This document shows positions 40,201 through 52,200 of a stretch of 64,000 bases of DNA, piece by piece. The notes below the pieces were generated by a model. It had not been told where the DNA came from. It made no database searches and saw only the letters and a program-made list of their open reading frames with translations. Position 1 is the first letter of the stretch, and every line of letters begins with the position of its first letter. The stretch spans positions 1 to 64,000 of the forward strand of contig KL647333.1 of assembly GCA_000727475.1 (NCBI GenBank). Reading direction: 5' to 3'. This DNA is from Sarcocystis neurona (Eukaryota; Apicomplexa; Conoidasida; Eucoccidiorida; Sarcocystidae). Position numbers and translations under genes: made by a program.

Positions 40201-43200
40201 TCGACCCGAAAAATGGGCTTTCTGCTCCGACACCGAAAAAGCAGGGGTACAGCTTCGCGGTGGGAGACGGTGCCTGAACAACCCGGTAGAGTCACGGTGT
40301 ACGCCACGCCGCTTCCACGCAACGTCGATCTATGAAGTCTTGAGTCACTGGGACGCGCCCTTGCATATGGACTTCGAACTGTTGAACGCGTGAAGATCGT
40401 GCACGACAACCAAGGAAATTGCACCGGCAGCTTCTATCCTGCACTTGAGCAGCAGCACAAACTCAGTAACACTCGTTGCCTCCTTTCAAGCCCGTGAGTT
40501 GTAGACTTGCCCCATGCTGTACTCGTGGTAGCATCCACACAGTATTCCTCTTGTTCCCTGTTGGGGGCACTTCTTTATAGAAGGAACAACCAAAAAGGCA
40601 GTTTGCACCTCCCCGCACCGAAATCAACAGAAAGAAAGGCCTGCGCCTTTTATCCAAAGCGCTCCTCTCGAACCTTCTCAGCCGACGCTTCACATCCTAC
40701 CAGTTTAGGGGAAGCAGAGTGGTCGGGCTTCTTGAGCTTCTGCCGGCGCGGCGTGTCTTGCCGAAGCGGTAAATGAGTCCACCCCCTGCCGCCCTTCCGC
40801 CGTATCCTCTGAGACGGACCAAAACCTCGAAAACGATGGCGTGGCCTATCAAGGCATCTACATTCAGAAATAAATACTCCACGCGACGACGTCGTCTCCT
40901 TCAACTTCCTACGCGGCAGTGTCATCTCTGCCCACAGGAGCGCATCGTTTTCGCACACCCGCAATGAACCACCGGGTGCAGCGTGGTAGGACAAGACTGA
41001 CCAATCCGGAGCTGCCAGACTCTTCGAGCGCACGCCAACAAAATTCTTTCTTCTGCCCCCCCTCCTTTCCTTCAATCATCTATATCATAACGTGCAGCAG
41101 ACGGACGTTTATTCAGCCTCGTCTCATTATATCAGTTCCCCTGATGGCGTAAAGACCGTCAGTTCGAGGATACTCTGAGCGGCAGCGTGCCAGATGTAAG
41201 CGGCGCAAATCTGGGCAAAGAGACAAATTGTGGGTGCACGATATTCAGAGCCGCCGCCGCGCTGCAGAGTTCGGCCAGCATTATGCTCACGCCTCCCCCG
41301 TCGGCCTCCTTCACAATCTCACCCTTGCAAAAACTTCCACTCACAAGTCTCGCTCCTGCCATTCGCACCTATTGCAACATTTTAAAGACAGCGGCGCACA
41401 CAGGGCCTTGGAGAGCTTGATCCAAACTTCGCTGGATTCTGATTTGCTGGAAACAAATTTCCGCGGCTTTGCTGCTGCCGCGGTGTCCGCGTGTCGTCCA
41501 AAGCGTGTTGAAGCGCCACTGTTAGGCAAGTACGGAAATAAAGATAAAATCTGTCAGAAACGACTGTATTTCAAAGGAGGACGAAACAAGATCTTGAGCG
41601 AAGTATATTTCCCTGAAAGTTCGACCTTCGAGACCAGCTGACGCACGATTGTCCGGAGTGAGGGATCGCGCGCGCGTGATACAGGATACACGTGTGTGTT
41701 TGCATTTCTTGGCGAACAGCGCCAAGAAATGTCCAAAGCCTACCACCTCCTGTAATACAAGTGTCTAAGTCGTTCCCTTCTGCTCGTGGTGCTCGGCCCT
41801 TTCATTGTTTTATGAAACCGCAGATCTGAGAGGTGATCCACGTACACGTCTGCAGCCACAAATCTGTCCAGCGGAGGCATGAGTCCTTCACTGCTGTGCG
41901 AAATTTTCTGTTGAGATGCGCAAAGTTTGCTACACACTCGATTCACGCATTCGGTTTCATCCATACTTACTCGGCCCACGCAGTGTGGCCAGCCCAATGC
42001 CACGAAGGAGGACGCAGGGTATGTGCAGTTGCAAAATGTGCCGGACTGTTGAAGAAAACGAAGACAGAAAGTCGGGGCGGCAGGGTTTGCTACGGGTACC
42101 CTTGTGGGACAAAAACCATTACAATTCGCGTATTTCTACGAATAACAATCCTTTTGCTTTGACGGGGACTCTCACCTACGCTTGTTGTGTCATGACCAGC
42201 GAGGACACGTGAGCAGGTCGAGAGCGCAAGTCACAGTGCAGTAACGTGGACCAACTGAGGGTTTGCACGTTTGATGTTAAACCTTGCAGCAGTGTAGATA
42301 TTCTTGACACACTACTGCGTTAATGCTCCTGCTCTATGGACAGAGGTGTACCGTTAGTGTCCTTTTAATGTTCACCCGCTCAACATCGCTTCCTCGTCAA
42401 ACATCGCCCTTTTCGATTCCTCCCTAGGCCGGTTTTCTTGGCCTACTTGGTGGGCCGTCTAGATACCTCGGACGGGAGACGAGGGTACACCTCAAGGAAG
42501 ACGTCTCATGATTAATGGACACGGGGCAGTCAGGACTCCTTTCACGTGGATTGTACAAAAGCCAGAAAATGACGCCGTTCGATTCTCCTGTGCCGTCATC
42601 CTTCCCCGGAATGCCCTTAACGGATACCTATCTCCCGTTCAGGGTTTCACTGTCAACCAGGAGGATACATTCGTCGGAACATCCCTCCATCTCCCAGCAG
42701 CACTTGTAGGCGTGAATATCTGTGGGAGTACCCAGCAACCAACGAAAACGAAATTAAGTTCTCTGGAACATTGGCCGAGACACAAACAATTAGCGTGGAC
42801 CCAGGCGCCGCAACCCGAGAAACGGAATACCCGTTCCAACTGCGAAAGACCACGTTTACGGCCTCGCGACGTGAGGCTATGCATGAAGACTCGGCGTGCA
42901 CGGCTGTCGCCGAAGCTGCGGTGTCAAAACTGTTCTCTGTGGGCATAAGAAGTCCACAACAACAGACGAAGATAGTGCCAGGTCACCTAGGCCAACGTAG
43001 TCTAGCGAAAACACCGTTCCGCACTGTAGTACTCAGAGAAGAGAGAGTAGGTTCTCCTTAACAGCTGCCTTGCTTCAGAGTGGTCTGTGATTCTGGAAGT
43101 TCCCTGCGGCAACCACAAACCAGAACAAGTAGTGAATGAGCGCCGCTGCGTCCAATTATAGATTCCAGCCTGACAGAACCCTTCGAGTCGCCCTTGAGTG

Positions 43201-46200
43201 CGACCTGGTCCTGGGGATCCTTCGGAGAATGTACGTCATGACCTTCAGCAACCAGAATCGCCCTCAGCACACTCACGACTCTCCAAATACTCTGTGTAGC
43301 AGTGTTCGCGGGATAATGAAGTATGCGCAGAAGGGACGACGACTGACCATTCGGCATGGAATGGTGCAAACAAAAACGATTCCCATTACCGCTTAAGCCC
43401 AACTGCACGGCACGCCCACAGCTGGTCAAAAATGCTTTCATCCACCTGACAACTAGTGTTACAAATATCTGCAATCTCAACGGCAGCAGCCGGCTCTTAT
43501 TTCTGTCACGCCTCTCCGCGGTTCGCTTCTGACGGTGCAACATCCGATATCTCAAACGTACCTTTCGAGGCACTGTGCTGAATCTGAACGGCGAGAATGT
43601 GGATATTTAGGGAAGAGATAGATGCACAGACTCTAGCGTCACTGTTGCTCTGCAAACCCCGAAAGACATTTTGTTTGTGCATGATCCATCGAATTTCCCC
43701 CCAGCGTCGCCAATACAGAACCATGCTTTCGCACCCCTCGCTTCTGCCGCCCGCACTTTGTAGCAGATTGCGGACCCATGGGCGCACCCAGAGCATCAGA
43801 GAAGTTGCACCCTCTTCCGGACTGAACAGGATTCTGATGCACTGTAGCCAAACTCCATGAGCAGCGCTGGCGCCACTTTGTCCACCTACTGCTCTGGAAC
43901 CCTGCTCGTGCGCCTTACGCACGAAAATGCAGGCAAGAGGCAGCACAAGTTCGGGGAAACGCTCAGTGATAAAGGAAGGAGATAAAACAGCTTGACCATC
44001 CTCAGTCCAGGCGAGTCGATGCAGCAGATTACTTGGGACACAAACCCCGGAGTGGAGAATCGCCCATGAGCGAGAATACCAGCGTTTGCCCATCTGCGGG
44101 TACTCCCCAGCGAACACCCCCAACACGTTTCGAAGTCCCACGCAGCGCAGATATCTAGACCCTAAGCCATTTCTTCCAACGTCCTCTTCCGGAATCGTTC
44201 GGAACAAATGTTCCGCAGCACAGTCAGGGCCTACAGAGGCCCACATCTGCCACACGATCCAGAACCATGTACAGAATCTCACCGCCATACAAGTGGGACA
44301 CGGATCCTCCAACATCATTTGTGTGCCTCCACCGTGGAGGTCGGCGTTTGCAGAGGCAGTGGCCGCATGCAACGCGTTTCCTTCGCAGCTCCTTTCCGCC
44401 AGAATTCTGGTGAGCGGGATCTGCGAAGAAGGCCACGCAGTACGGCGGGGCAGTACGAGGCAGTGGACTGTAGAAGAAGCAGAAAACAAGGTGTCGGTGT
44501 AGCGCACCTTGCGGCGAGCTAATCGCGAGCCTGGAGTGTCACCGCGATGCAGTCGGCAGGCTCCTTCGAGTGCATTCTCTTCGTTGTGCGCGCTCTGCTC
44601 TCATCGTCATCACCACCGCTATCGTAATCTCGTGTGCCGTGAACAGCTAGGAGATGGGGCCGGGATGCGAGCATGAGACCCCACGTTGGAGGATGCTCCC
44701 TTGTGTTTTTGCAGGCGTCGTGATGGGTTCGCTTCGCGGCTCATCTATTCATGCACAAATATATGCAGACATGGCCCGATTGAAGACATATCCACCCAGA
44801 CATCAGACCCACACGGAGCTAGACATCTATCAGAGCATGAACTGATGTTCACACATGTAGGCACATATATGTACATGTGGGTATCTACCCTTATTCGAGT
44901 GTATATACATATATATATATATATATTTATATATGTGCATCTACATGCACGCGTACATAGAAGGCAGCAACATAGGACGACGTCAGCGCTGCTGTTCGAC
45001 GGGCAGCACCGTGTGGAGAGAGACTGCTTAACAAGCCAGCATGCGAACCAGTACGTCCCTCTCAGAGCTCCCTCTCCTCTAATGCTTCCCCTGCGGGAGC
45101 CCTTGGTCTTCTCCGCGGACTGTACACCAAGCTCACACAAGGCATGAGGTCATACCCCATGTAAGACGCCTCGCACTTGGCGGTGCGCACAGCTGGTGCC
45201 GTTCGGACGGTCAACCCTCCGGTCGCCTGGATTCTGTGCAAACCAGCAGACGACGTTATACAAGCTTCAGCCTCAATCACACGATTTCGAAAATCTCTCA
45301 ACATCATCTTCCCTCCAATCCGGGGTTCCGTCTTCCCCATTTGTGGACCCGTCGGAACATCCTTCCACTGTGAAGACACGAAATCTGACAAACTATGTGA
45401 AGATATCTCTCAGTGGTCGATTATAGAAAATTAAAGTCTGGCCGCAAGCGACGGCCCGTCAGTAATCTCACTGGACTCAGACGGAGGACATCCCCAATAG
45501 CGAGAAAAGGGGGGCATAGCGTTGCACGGTCAAATATTGCCTGAGCATCAGCGGCATACGACATTCACCCCACTGCCGTTTCCGTACCTTCCTCTATGTG
45601 CAGCAACCGCCAGCACAGCAGCACAAGGAAATCCCGCATCACCTACTAAGGTGCAGGTTCTACACCCGCGAGAGCACCATCCTGCTCCTCTGCGATCAGA
45701 AAGGCGAGTGTCAACTTTTGTTGTCACCTCGGTTGTCCCTCTCACTTCTCTACGCCTGCACAAACCCCATCGCTACATTCAGGCCATGAAGAAAGTTGCC
45801 ATTTTCACATCCGTGTTCCAGTACGATGTCACATCACCACTCGACCCTTGTACGAGGTGGCGCCGAGACTCCTCGGTGATGAGGGCAGTGCGCTGCAGTG
45901 CTGAGATTCGGCCTTGCCGCCACAAGAGCCTCCTCGATGTTTCCAAATAGAAGTAGTGGCATGAGGAGAGGTGTGGCCGCCATACAAGTGGGGCACGGAT
46001 CCTCCAACATCATTTGTGTGCCTCCGCCGTGAATGTTGGCATTTGCTGAGGCAGTGGCCGCATGCGATGCGTTTCCTTCGCAGCTCCTTTCCGCCCGAAT
46101 TCTGGTGAGCCGGGTCCGCGAGGAAGGTCTCGTAGGGCGCGTCGGAGGAAAAAGGTGCTGGAATGTAGAATTAGCAGAGGTCAAGCTGTTTGTCTAGACC

Positions 46201-49200
46201 GTTTTACGACTAGTTGTTCGTGTGTAGTTGGAGTGAAGCCACAATAAGGTAGTGTGCTTGCCACTGCGATTGCATTTTCCTTCGTTCTGACCCGCGTGCT
46301 CCCCTACACTATTGCGTACCAGCACGGACACGAGTGCAACGCGAGAGCAAGAGGTACAGCGCAGGGTCTTGGTTCTGCTGGAGAATTGCACCCTTGATTC
46401 GCACCTGATCCAGCAGTCCTCTTGACATGCTCCACAATAGGTGCGATAGGGGGTGTCATCACATGACTGCCCCCCTGCTCGTCTTATATTGGTACCCTAC
46501 TACCGATCCACGCTCACAAGGCGCGAGCACCACGCAGAGTATTTTCTTTGCTCACCCCACTGTGTGTTGCTCCATGTGAATAACTGTTGGCGTCCTAAGA
46601 ATGAAATTCAGCCTCTATGCACTCAGAAATGGCGTTTGAGTCTTCCAGCACACAAGACAAGTTTTGAGCGTCTGTGAATCCCACCTCTGCTATCACTTGA
46701 ACCAGGATCAAGGCCGCTGCCGGTTACGGCTTGCGTTCGACCTCATCCACGCTTCTGACTCTGAAAAATTCTGGTTTTCCGTTCCAATAGAATCATATAC
46801 ATTTGGAGACACCGCTTGTCAAAATTTTTCCTGTGGGGACAGGTGGACAGATGGGTGGGAGCAGGCACACCACTTGTATGACGCATCCGGAAATCTGAAC
46901 TGCAAGCCTGTTATTCAGTTGCGACAACGTAAGTTGTGTTAGGTAGGACTTTCGAGTTCTGTGTGTAACTCCTGGAGACCGCGTCAGCGGGTAGAACTGG
47001 TGACGTGCAACAATGCAGCTGTGGGCAGACGCTGGGCTGACTCGAAGGCAAAATGCATTCGTTTCAAAAGAGCGGGTTTTGATTTCCGCCCCCTCACAAC
47101 ATACGGTGACAGCTGGTGGGGCTGCCTGCACGTGTTTTAGTTGGTCACTTATGCGGTGGTTCCTTTCTTGTGCGTCTCGTGAACTTCCCACGGGTTTTCT
47201 CCCGGTACATTCACGTTTCCACAGATATACATGCAAGGGGTGTTGGGAAACTCCGCACCCACCAGTCGTGTTCAGAGATGCACAGATAAAAGAGCACAAC
47301 ACCTGCCAGCATATAGTCTGGCATTCTCGATGAAGTCTTATTTTGCAGCTGAACGCCTTACACAGTGCAGGTTTGAAGAGACAGAAGGCACACAACCGGT
47401 GCGCGGTTTCTCCGCGATGCACCAAGAAATTGCAAAGCACGCACTCCGGCGGTAGTGCTGACGAGAATGTTAGGCACTGTCTTGGCCAAATGCAAATTCG
47501 ACTCTGCGTATTGCCTTTCTTGTATTTTGGCAGTAGCGCCTCGTATTTTTCACTATAATTCACTACCGGTCAACTTTTCTGAGGCCACGGAAAAGCTCAT
47601 TACGTGTGCAAGAAAAAAAAATTTATTATATCCTTAGATCTCAGGGGCCACCGAAAAGAAGTGTTGGAAATATCCGCGCAGCTCAAGAAGCTGGTGGGGG
47701 TCTATCAACGTGCGACGCATTGTGTTTGAGGTTTCGAGTCCCATTTGGTGTCCCCTTCGAGATTCCGATCAACTGCTCAGCGGTATCACTCAATTTATCC
47801 ATACGACTGTCTGGATGGGTCACGCACATTTTGACTCACAATACGCAAATAAGAGCGAACGCGGACTTAACACCAGCGTTTGGAAACAATTTTTAATGCA
47901 GTGACAACAAGTCGGATCACTGGCCTTGCGCACTTAAAAAACAGTTAAAATGCGGGTCTCTCATTCCACGATGCGGACAATCTGCGCCGTGTTCCTGTGG
48001 CGTGACGTCCAGGTAGACCACGTCGATCCTTATGCGTTCATTTTGGATGGTCAGTCGAGCACGCAGATTATTACAATGCGTTGCTAAAAGTAGGTTTCCT
48101 GGGGTGAAGCGTCCTGTCTCGCATCCAGCACACAACGAGGGCCTCCGCCCGTGGACACGTATGAGCACTTGCCCGAGGTGAACTAAGTGGCTTTTTCTTT
48201 ACCGCGTACAGTACGTATTTTGACGCCTGCCACAGTCACCAACCTCCGGGAAGCCATTTTTTTTACACGTAGGTCCGCGTTCCAAGAACATTGGTCACTG
48301 TGTTCTGCACCAAATAGTAGAGTGTTCTCACTTTGTAACTGGAACCCACGAGCCGAGCGTAGGAAGCCATTCAGGAACGCGCAGTCGAGAAGCATAGTGA
48401 TCTTGTATCCAGGGGATCACGCAGCTACTGGCATTCATATTACACGGTGGCTCTACCCCTAGCTAGACATTTGAGGCTTGGCGCAGAGCTGTGTCAATTC
48501 GCCAGGTGAAGCGTTCTGGGATCCCAACGTTTTGCGTCTAACTCCTAGAGGCAGCCTCACAGCGTACCACTGCACCTAAGCTTCTTTTTTCTCCTTGCGC
48601 GCTGGCTCTCCTGCTCTGTAATTCGTTTCCGCCATCACGCTTGAGGACGACGGCGTGACATCGGGAACTCCAGTGACGAAAAGCGCTTGTAATTTTCTTT
48701 TACCTGGAGACCGTTACAGATGTTGTCAGCTGTGCAGACGATTCCTTCCTCAAATTGCCTCCGATTCGTAAAGAGCCAAAGAGTCCTTTTCAGAAGCCCC
48801 CGGGGCAGGGTCCTTTGTAAATCCCTGCTATCTAGAACGCTTCGTGAGACCATCATCCAGCTTCGGGAGCGCAGCGCCACGATAGCCAGCTGTCATGCAC
48901 GGTGCGATTTGCTCTTACTTGCAGCCCTAGCCCCTCTGTCATTGCTACGCTAAAAGCGTAAAAGGCGATTTCTTCCGGTCGCCGTTAACCCTTTTCGGGA
49001 TTCTTCCCCACTAATCTAAATAAGAGACAAACCATACAGGGCAAAGCACCCCAGGTTGCCAATGACAAAAGAGGCACTTTAAACCCTTGGAGTGTTGGTA
49101 TATGTCTTACATTTCTGCTTACAAGAAACAGCCCAAGCAGCATCGCTAGTACGCAGCCCTTCTCCGTGTTCCTCCACCCTAAGGCTTGATAGCACCTCAG

Positions 49201-52200
49201 CTTCTTGCTCCAAATTTAACTGAGGATGGCAGTAATCTGGATGCCCTCACGAGGCTCCAGCGACGTACAGCTTAGTCAACGTACGTGCAAATTTAAGGCA
49301 TTCTTTTGCATACAGCAATATAGTTCGATCATAGGCCACCAGCAAGCACCAGCAACCCGGCTCCTAGTGTCCCTTCACCTTGCAATCTTCCACTCTTTAC
49401 TGATACTGCAGAGGCATTCCCGTTAGTTGTATGTGGACCCGTGTCATAAACACATGCGAGGTTACAGAACACTCCGGAGAGACGCGCGCCTCTCTTCAAG
49501 GGCTACACAGTGCCTCCTCACGGTAACGAAACCGGAGTATACGTGGTCCCTTATGTCGCACCAGAGTGTCAGCAACCCAGAAGGCCGTTTTTGCTCGTCT
49601 CCCGCAACGCCTCCATGTCAAAAAGATCTCTACTTCGTGAAAATATTTGATGTTTTCTCCTGAAGAGTACCTCCGTAACATGCAAGCCTTGGGGGTCGCA
49701 GTTACAGACTTACGGCACCGTGACGAGCATGACACGTTCCCTACTCTCTGAGCACCTTCTGAGCCAGGATACGCGCGTTAACGCTAGACAGCCCAACACG
49801 TGAAGGCTTGTACCACCTGTTGATTGCAAAGTCCAGCAAAACTGCGGCGTAGTTACGCATTCGTGGTTTTTCCCCATTCATTCTGTTAACGTTCATACGT
49901 GACTTTTCGCCGCAACGATGCAGTGCCCCCTGAAGAGAGCAGAGTCACACGATGTGATCATGCTGGAACACATCTCCGCAAACTCTGTCGCTGGTCTCCA
50001 CTTTACTGGTAGACGGCTTCGTTGCTACGCCTGCTTAATATAAACACTCTCACGGCAAGATCATGCTCTCCTATAGTAGCCCCATCTATTCTTGGGCCGC
50101 TCAACAAGGCACACCTGACTCCGGGCACCGTGTAGCGGCCTTCTGAGCAGGTTTGGTTTTTTCTTAGCCAGTTCTGGCGTCAACATTTAGCTGCAGGGCG
50201 AGGCTTGTGATCAAGCAAGTGGCTGGCCTCTTCGTCGCCTTGAAGGGCAAAACAATGTTCCGTTCCTTCACCAGCAACTGGTCGCATGCGAAAATTAGTC
50301 GGCTACGAGGCGCACCGTCTCATGGGCCTGAAATCTAGACCAGTGTGCAGCTGAGATCCATCGTTCAATTCACAATCGTTGTGTTGCCTTGTCACTAGTC
50401 TTGCCGGTTCCAGGACAAAAGGTGCCGCAGACGGCCTATCAATAATGGGTCTGCACGTTTGTACCAGCAGTAGATATTATTTCTTTCGCACTTCTTCTGT
50501 GGAAGATTCACGAACGGATGCCAGCGCACATGGACCGCCTTCTGTAGAGTGCCGGGTCTCACGCGGTTACTCAAGAGGCTAGCTGCCCTCATTTCACCAT
50601 TCACCATGCCTAAATAAGCCCTAGATGCCTGGTTGGCCGTCTGTCAAGTTCTCAGATGTTAACGTCCTCTCCGCTCTCGTAAGGATCGAGTCCCGTCTTG
50701 ACCAACGCGATGGCGCAGCGTGAAAGGGCTACCTCCTCAGGTATATTCACTTAAACTAAAAGGCTCACCGACGAACAAACTATACATCCATATGGTTAGA
50801 CAACCACTGCCTTCACAACAAGTAAGAGCGGAGACTTCGCGAGGCCAGCGTTGCGCAGCTCCTTCCTTCACGTGACCACTTGGCAATGATATTCTCTCTC
50901 ACTCAGCTTGTGTGCCTTGCCTGCTGCTCTTCCCGTTCTTGACAGGGCCCTTCACGTGCTAAGGGATCAAGCTGGAGGGTTTTGCATGTCCACAATATGG
51001 TGACGAAGGCTATCAAAGCCTCAGTTACACCGCAGACCTTTAGGCGGCGTACAAGTTTTCCCAGCAGGATTCTAACGCTCCGGAAGGCCGTTACTCAGCA
51101 GTTTAAATCGAAACTCTAACCAATCCTTTGCAGGAAGGTTTCACAGAATCGTTTTTTGACTTTTCTCTGTGACAGTCTCTTAAGGACCGTGTCTGACTGC
51201 CATACCGACAGACGTATCACCTAGGCTCGCCTGCTGCAAGTTGTTCCCGTCTTGCCCTTCCCATATCGAGACGCTGTAACGATTATACATCTTTTCATTG
51301 CAAGTCCGTACATTCTTGACTTCCACTAACCAAATTCCAGTATACCTTGAGTAGACAACACATCCACAGATCCGCATGTACTCCACGCTGTGGTTCTGGC
51401 GTAATAGAGTAGAGAACGACGAAGCCACAACGCGTACACTTGGCCTCCTTCCATCGGCCACTCTGGGCGATGGTTCACCGAGAGCACATTACTACACTAT
51501 CAGGAAAATATATTCGAGGACACGCTGGTTGTTCGCCGGTGTGCGAAAAAACTCCTCTCAACAAAGGAACGACAACTGTAGGCAGACTACGTCTCCCGCT
51601 TCTCCCACTCCGCCGCGTACTCCCTGCTAACGAATCGCAAGCTAAATCAAGTCGTAGAGGCAAGCACACCTCAAGTGTAACAAGGTACCAGAGCGTCCGT
51701 TGCATCCAACAAATGTCCTCTGCTCGAAAAAGAAAAACGCACAATACACGCACGTCTCTTAGGCAGTGATTTTGCCTCCATGCATCTGTGTCAAAACCCT
51801 TGTGTCACGCTTTCCGCCCAAACCCTAATCTAGCTAGTCCCCTACTCTCCCTATTTGCGCCCAGGTTTAAAGAAGAAAGCGTCTCTGTCACTCTGGTGTC
51901 ATGTGGCAGCGATTCGGTTGTGCAGACGCAGCAGGCCACGTGACGTCTTCCCCACTTGAGCGTTTAGCGTGCAGCCTAAGTGGATCACACCCTGATTGTC
52001 CTTTTTGCATTTGTCCCTACTGTTTCAAGATTACCTTCTTGACAGCCCTCTGTGTTTTCTATCAACCTCAGTTTCCACCCGTGATCCAGTTGAGCCGTGC
52101 CGCGTCAGCAGTCCAGCACACAAACGCTTCCCTAAGCAATTCTCTCAGCTTCGTCAAAATGCTGTGTGCGCTGCAACATCTCCTGCACACAGGTAGACGT

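Larger units (their letters stand above)
23120..46200. repeat. Degenerate tandem array, at least seven diverged units
   Basis: Five kinds of sequence block recur in a fixed order on the + strand. gamma contains TCCGACAGAGTTC. delta contains TGATCTCCGTGTTTGTGCTT. alpha contains an AGAGCC..CTGC..CGCT region. beta contains TTCGATGGGCAGCA. epsilon contains AGGGTTTCACT. Copies of beta lie at about 25.60, 32.37, 36.05, 39.74, 42.33 and 44.99 kb, and of alpha at 24.40, 28.20, 31.21, 34.97, 38.64, 41.19 and 43.68 kb. Spacing is about 3.7 kb on the left and 2.6 kb on the right. Translated blocks align between copies on both strands but stops and frame changes interrupt them, as in pseudogenes. Possible origin: a decayed multigene family, perhaps SAG/SRS-like surface antigens (read on +). 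Identity is unproven. Confidence 0.85.
42961..46200. repeat. Array unit 7 and right edge
   Basis: Weak alpha (43670-43900), beta (44985-45020), a TA repeat, and epsilon (45220-45400, + frame KPADDVIQASASITRFRKSL) mark the last unit. About 170 bases at 44281-44450 recur at 45979-46150. The right edge is near 46.2 kb, after which no array block was found. Confidence 0.65.

Noticed and set aside
23120..46200. Array as a transposable element
   Set aside because: No reverse transcriptase, integrase or transposase motif, no terminal repeats and no target-site duplications were seen; units are strictly head-to-tail.
46793..47563. 256-codon minus-strand frame
   Set aside because: Although long, it is rich in C, R and H, lacks an ATG-initiated or spliced structure, and overlaps a + exon with a perfect GTAAGT donor. 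More likely a shadow.
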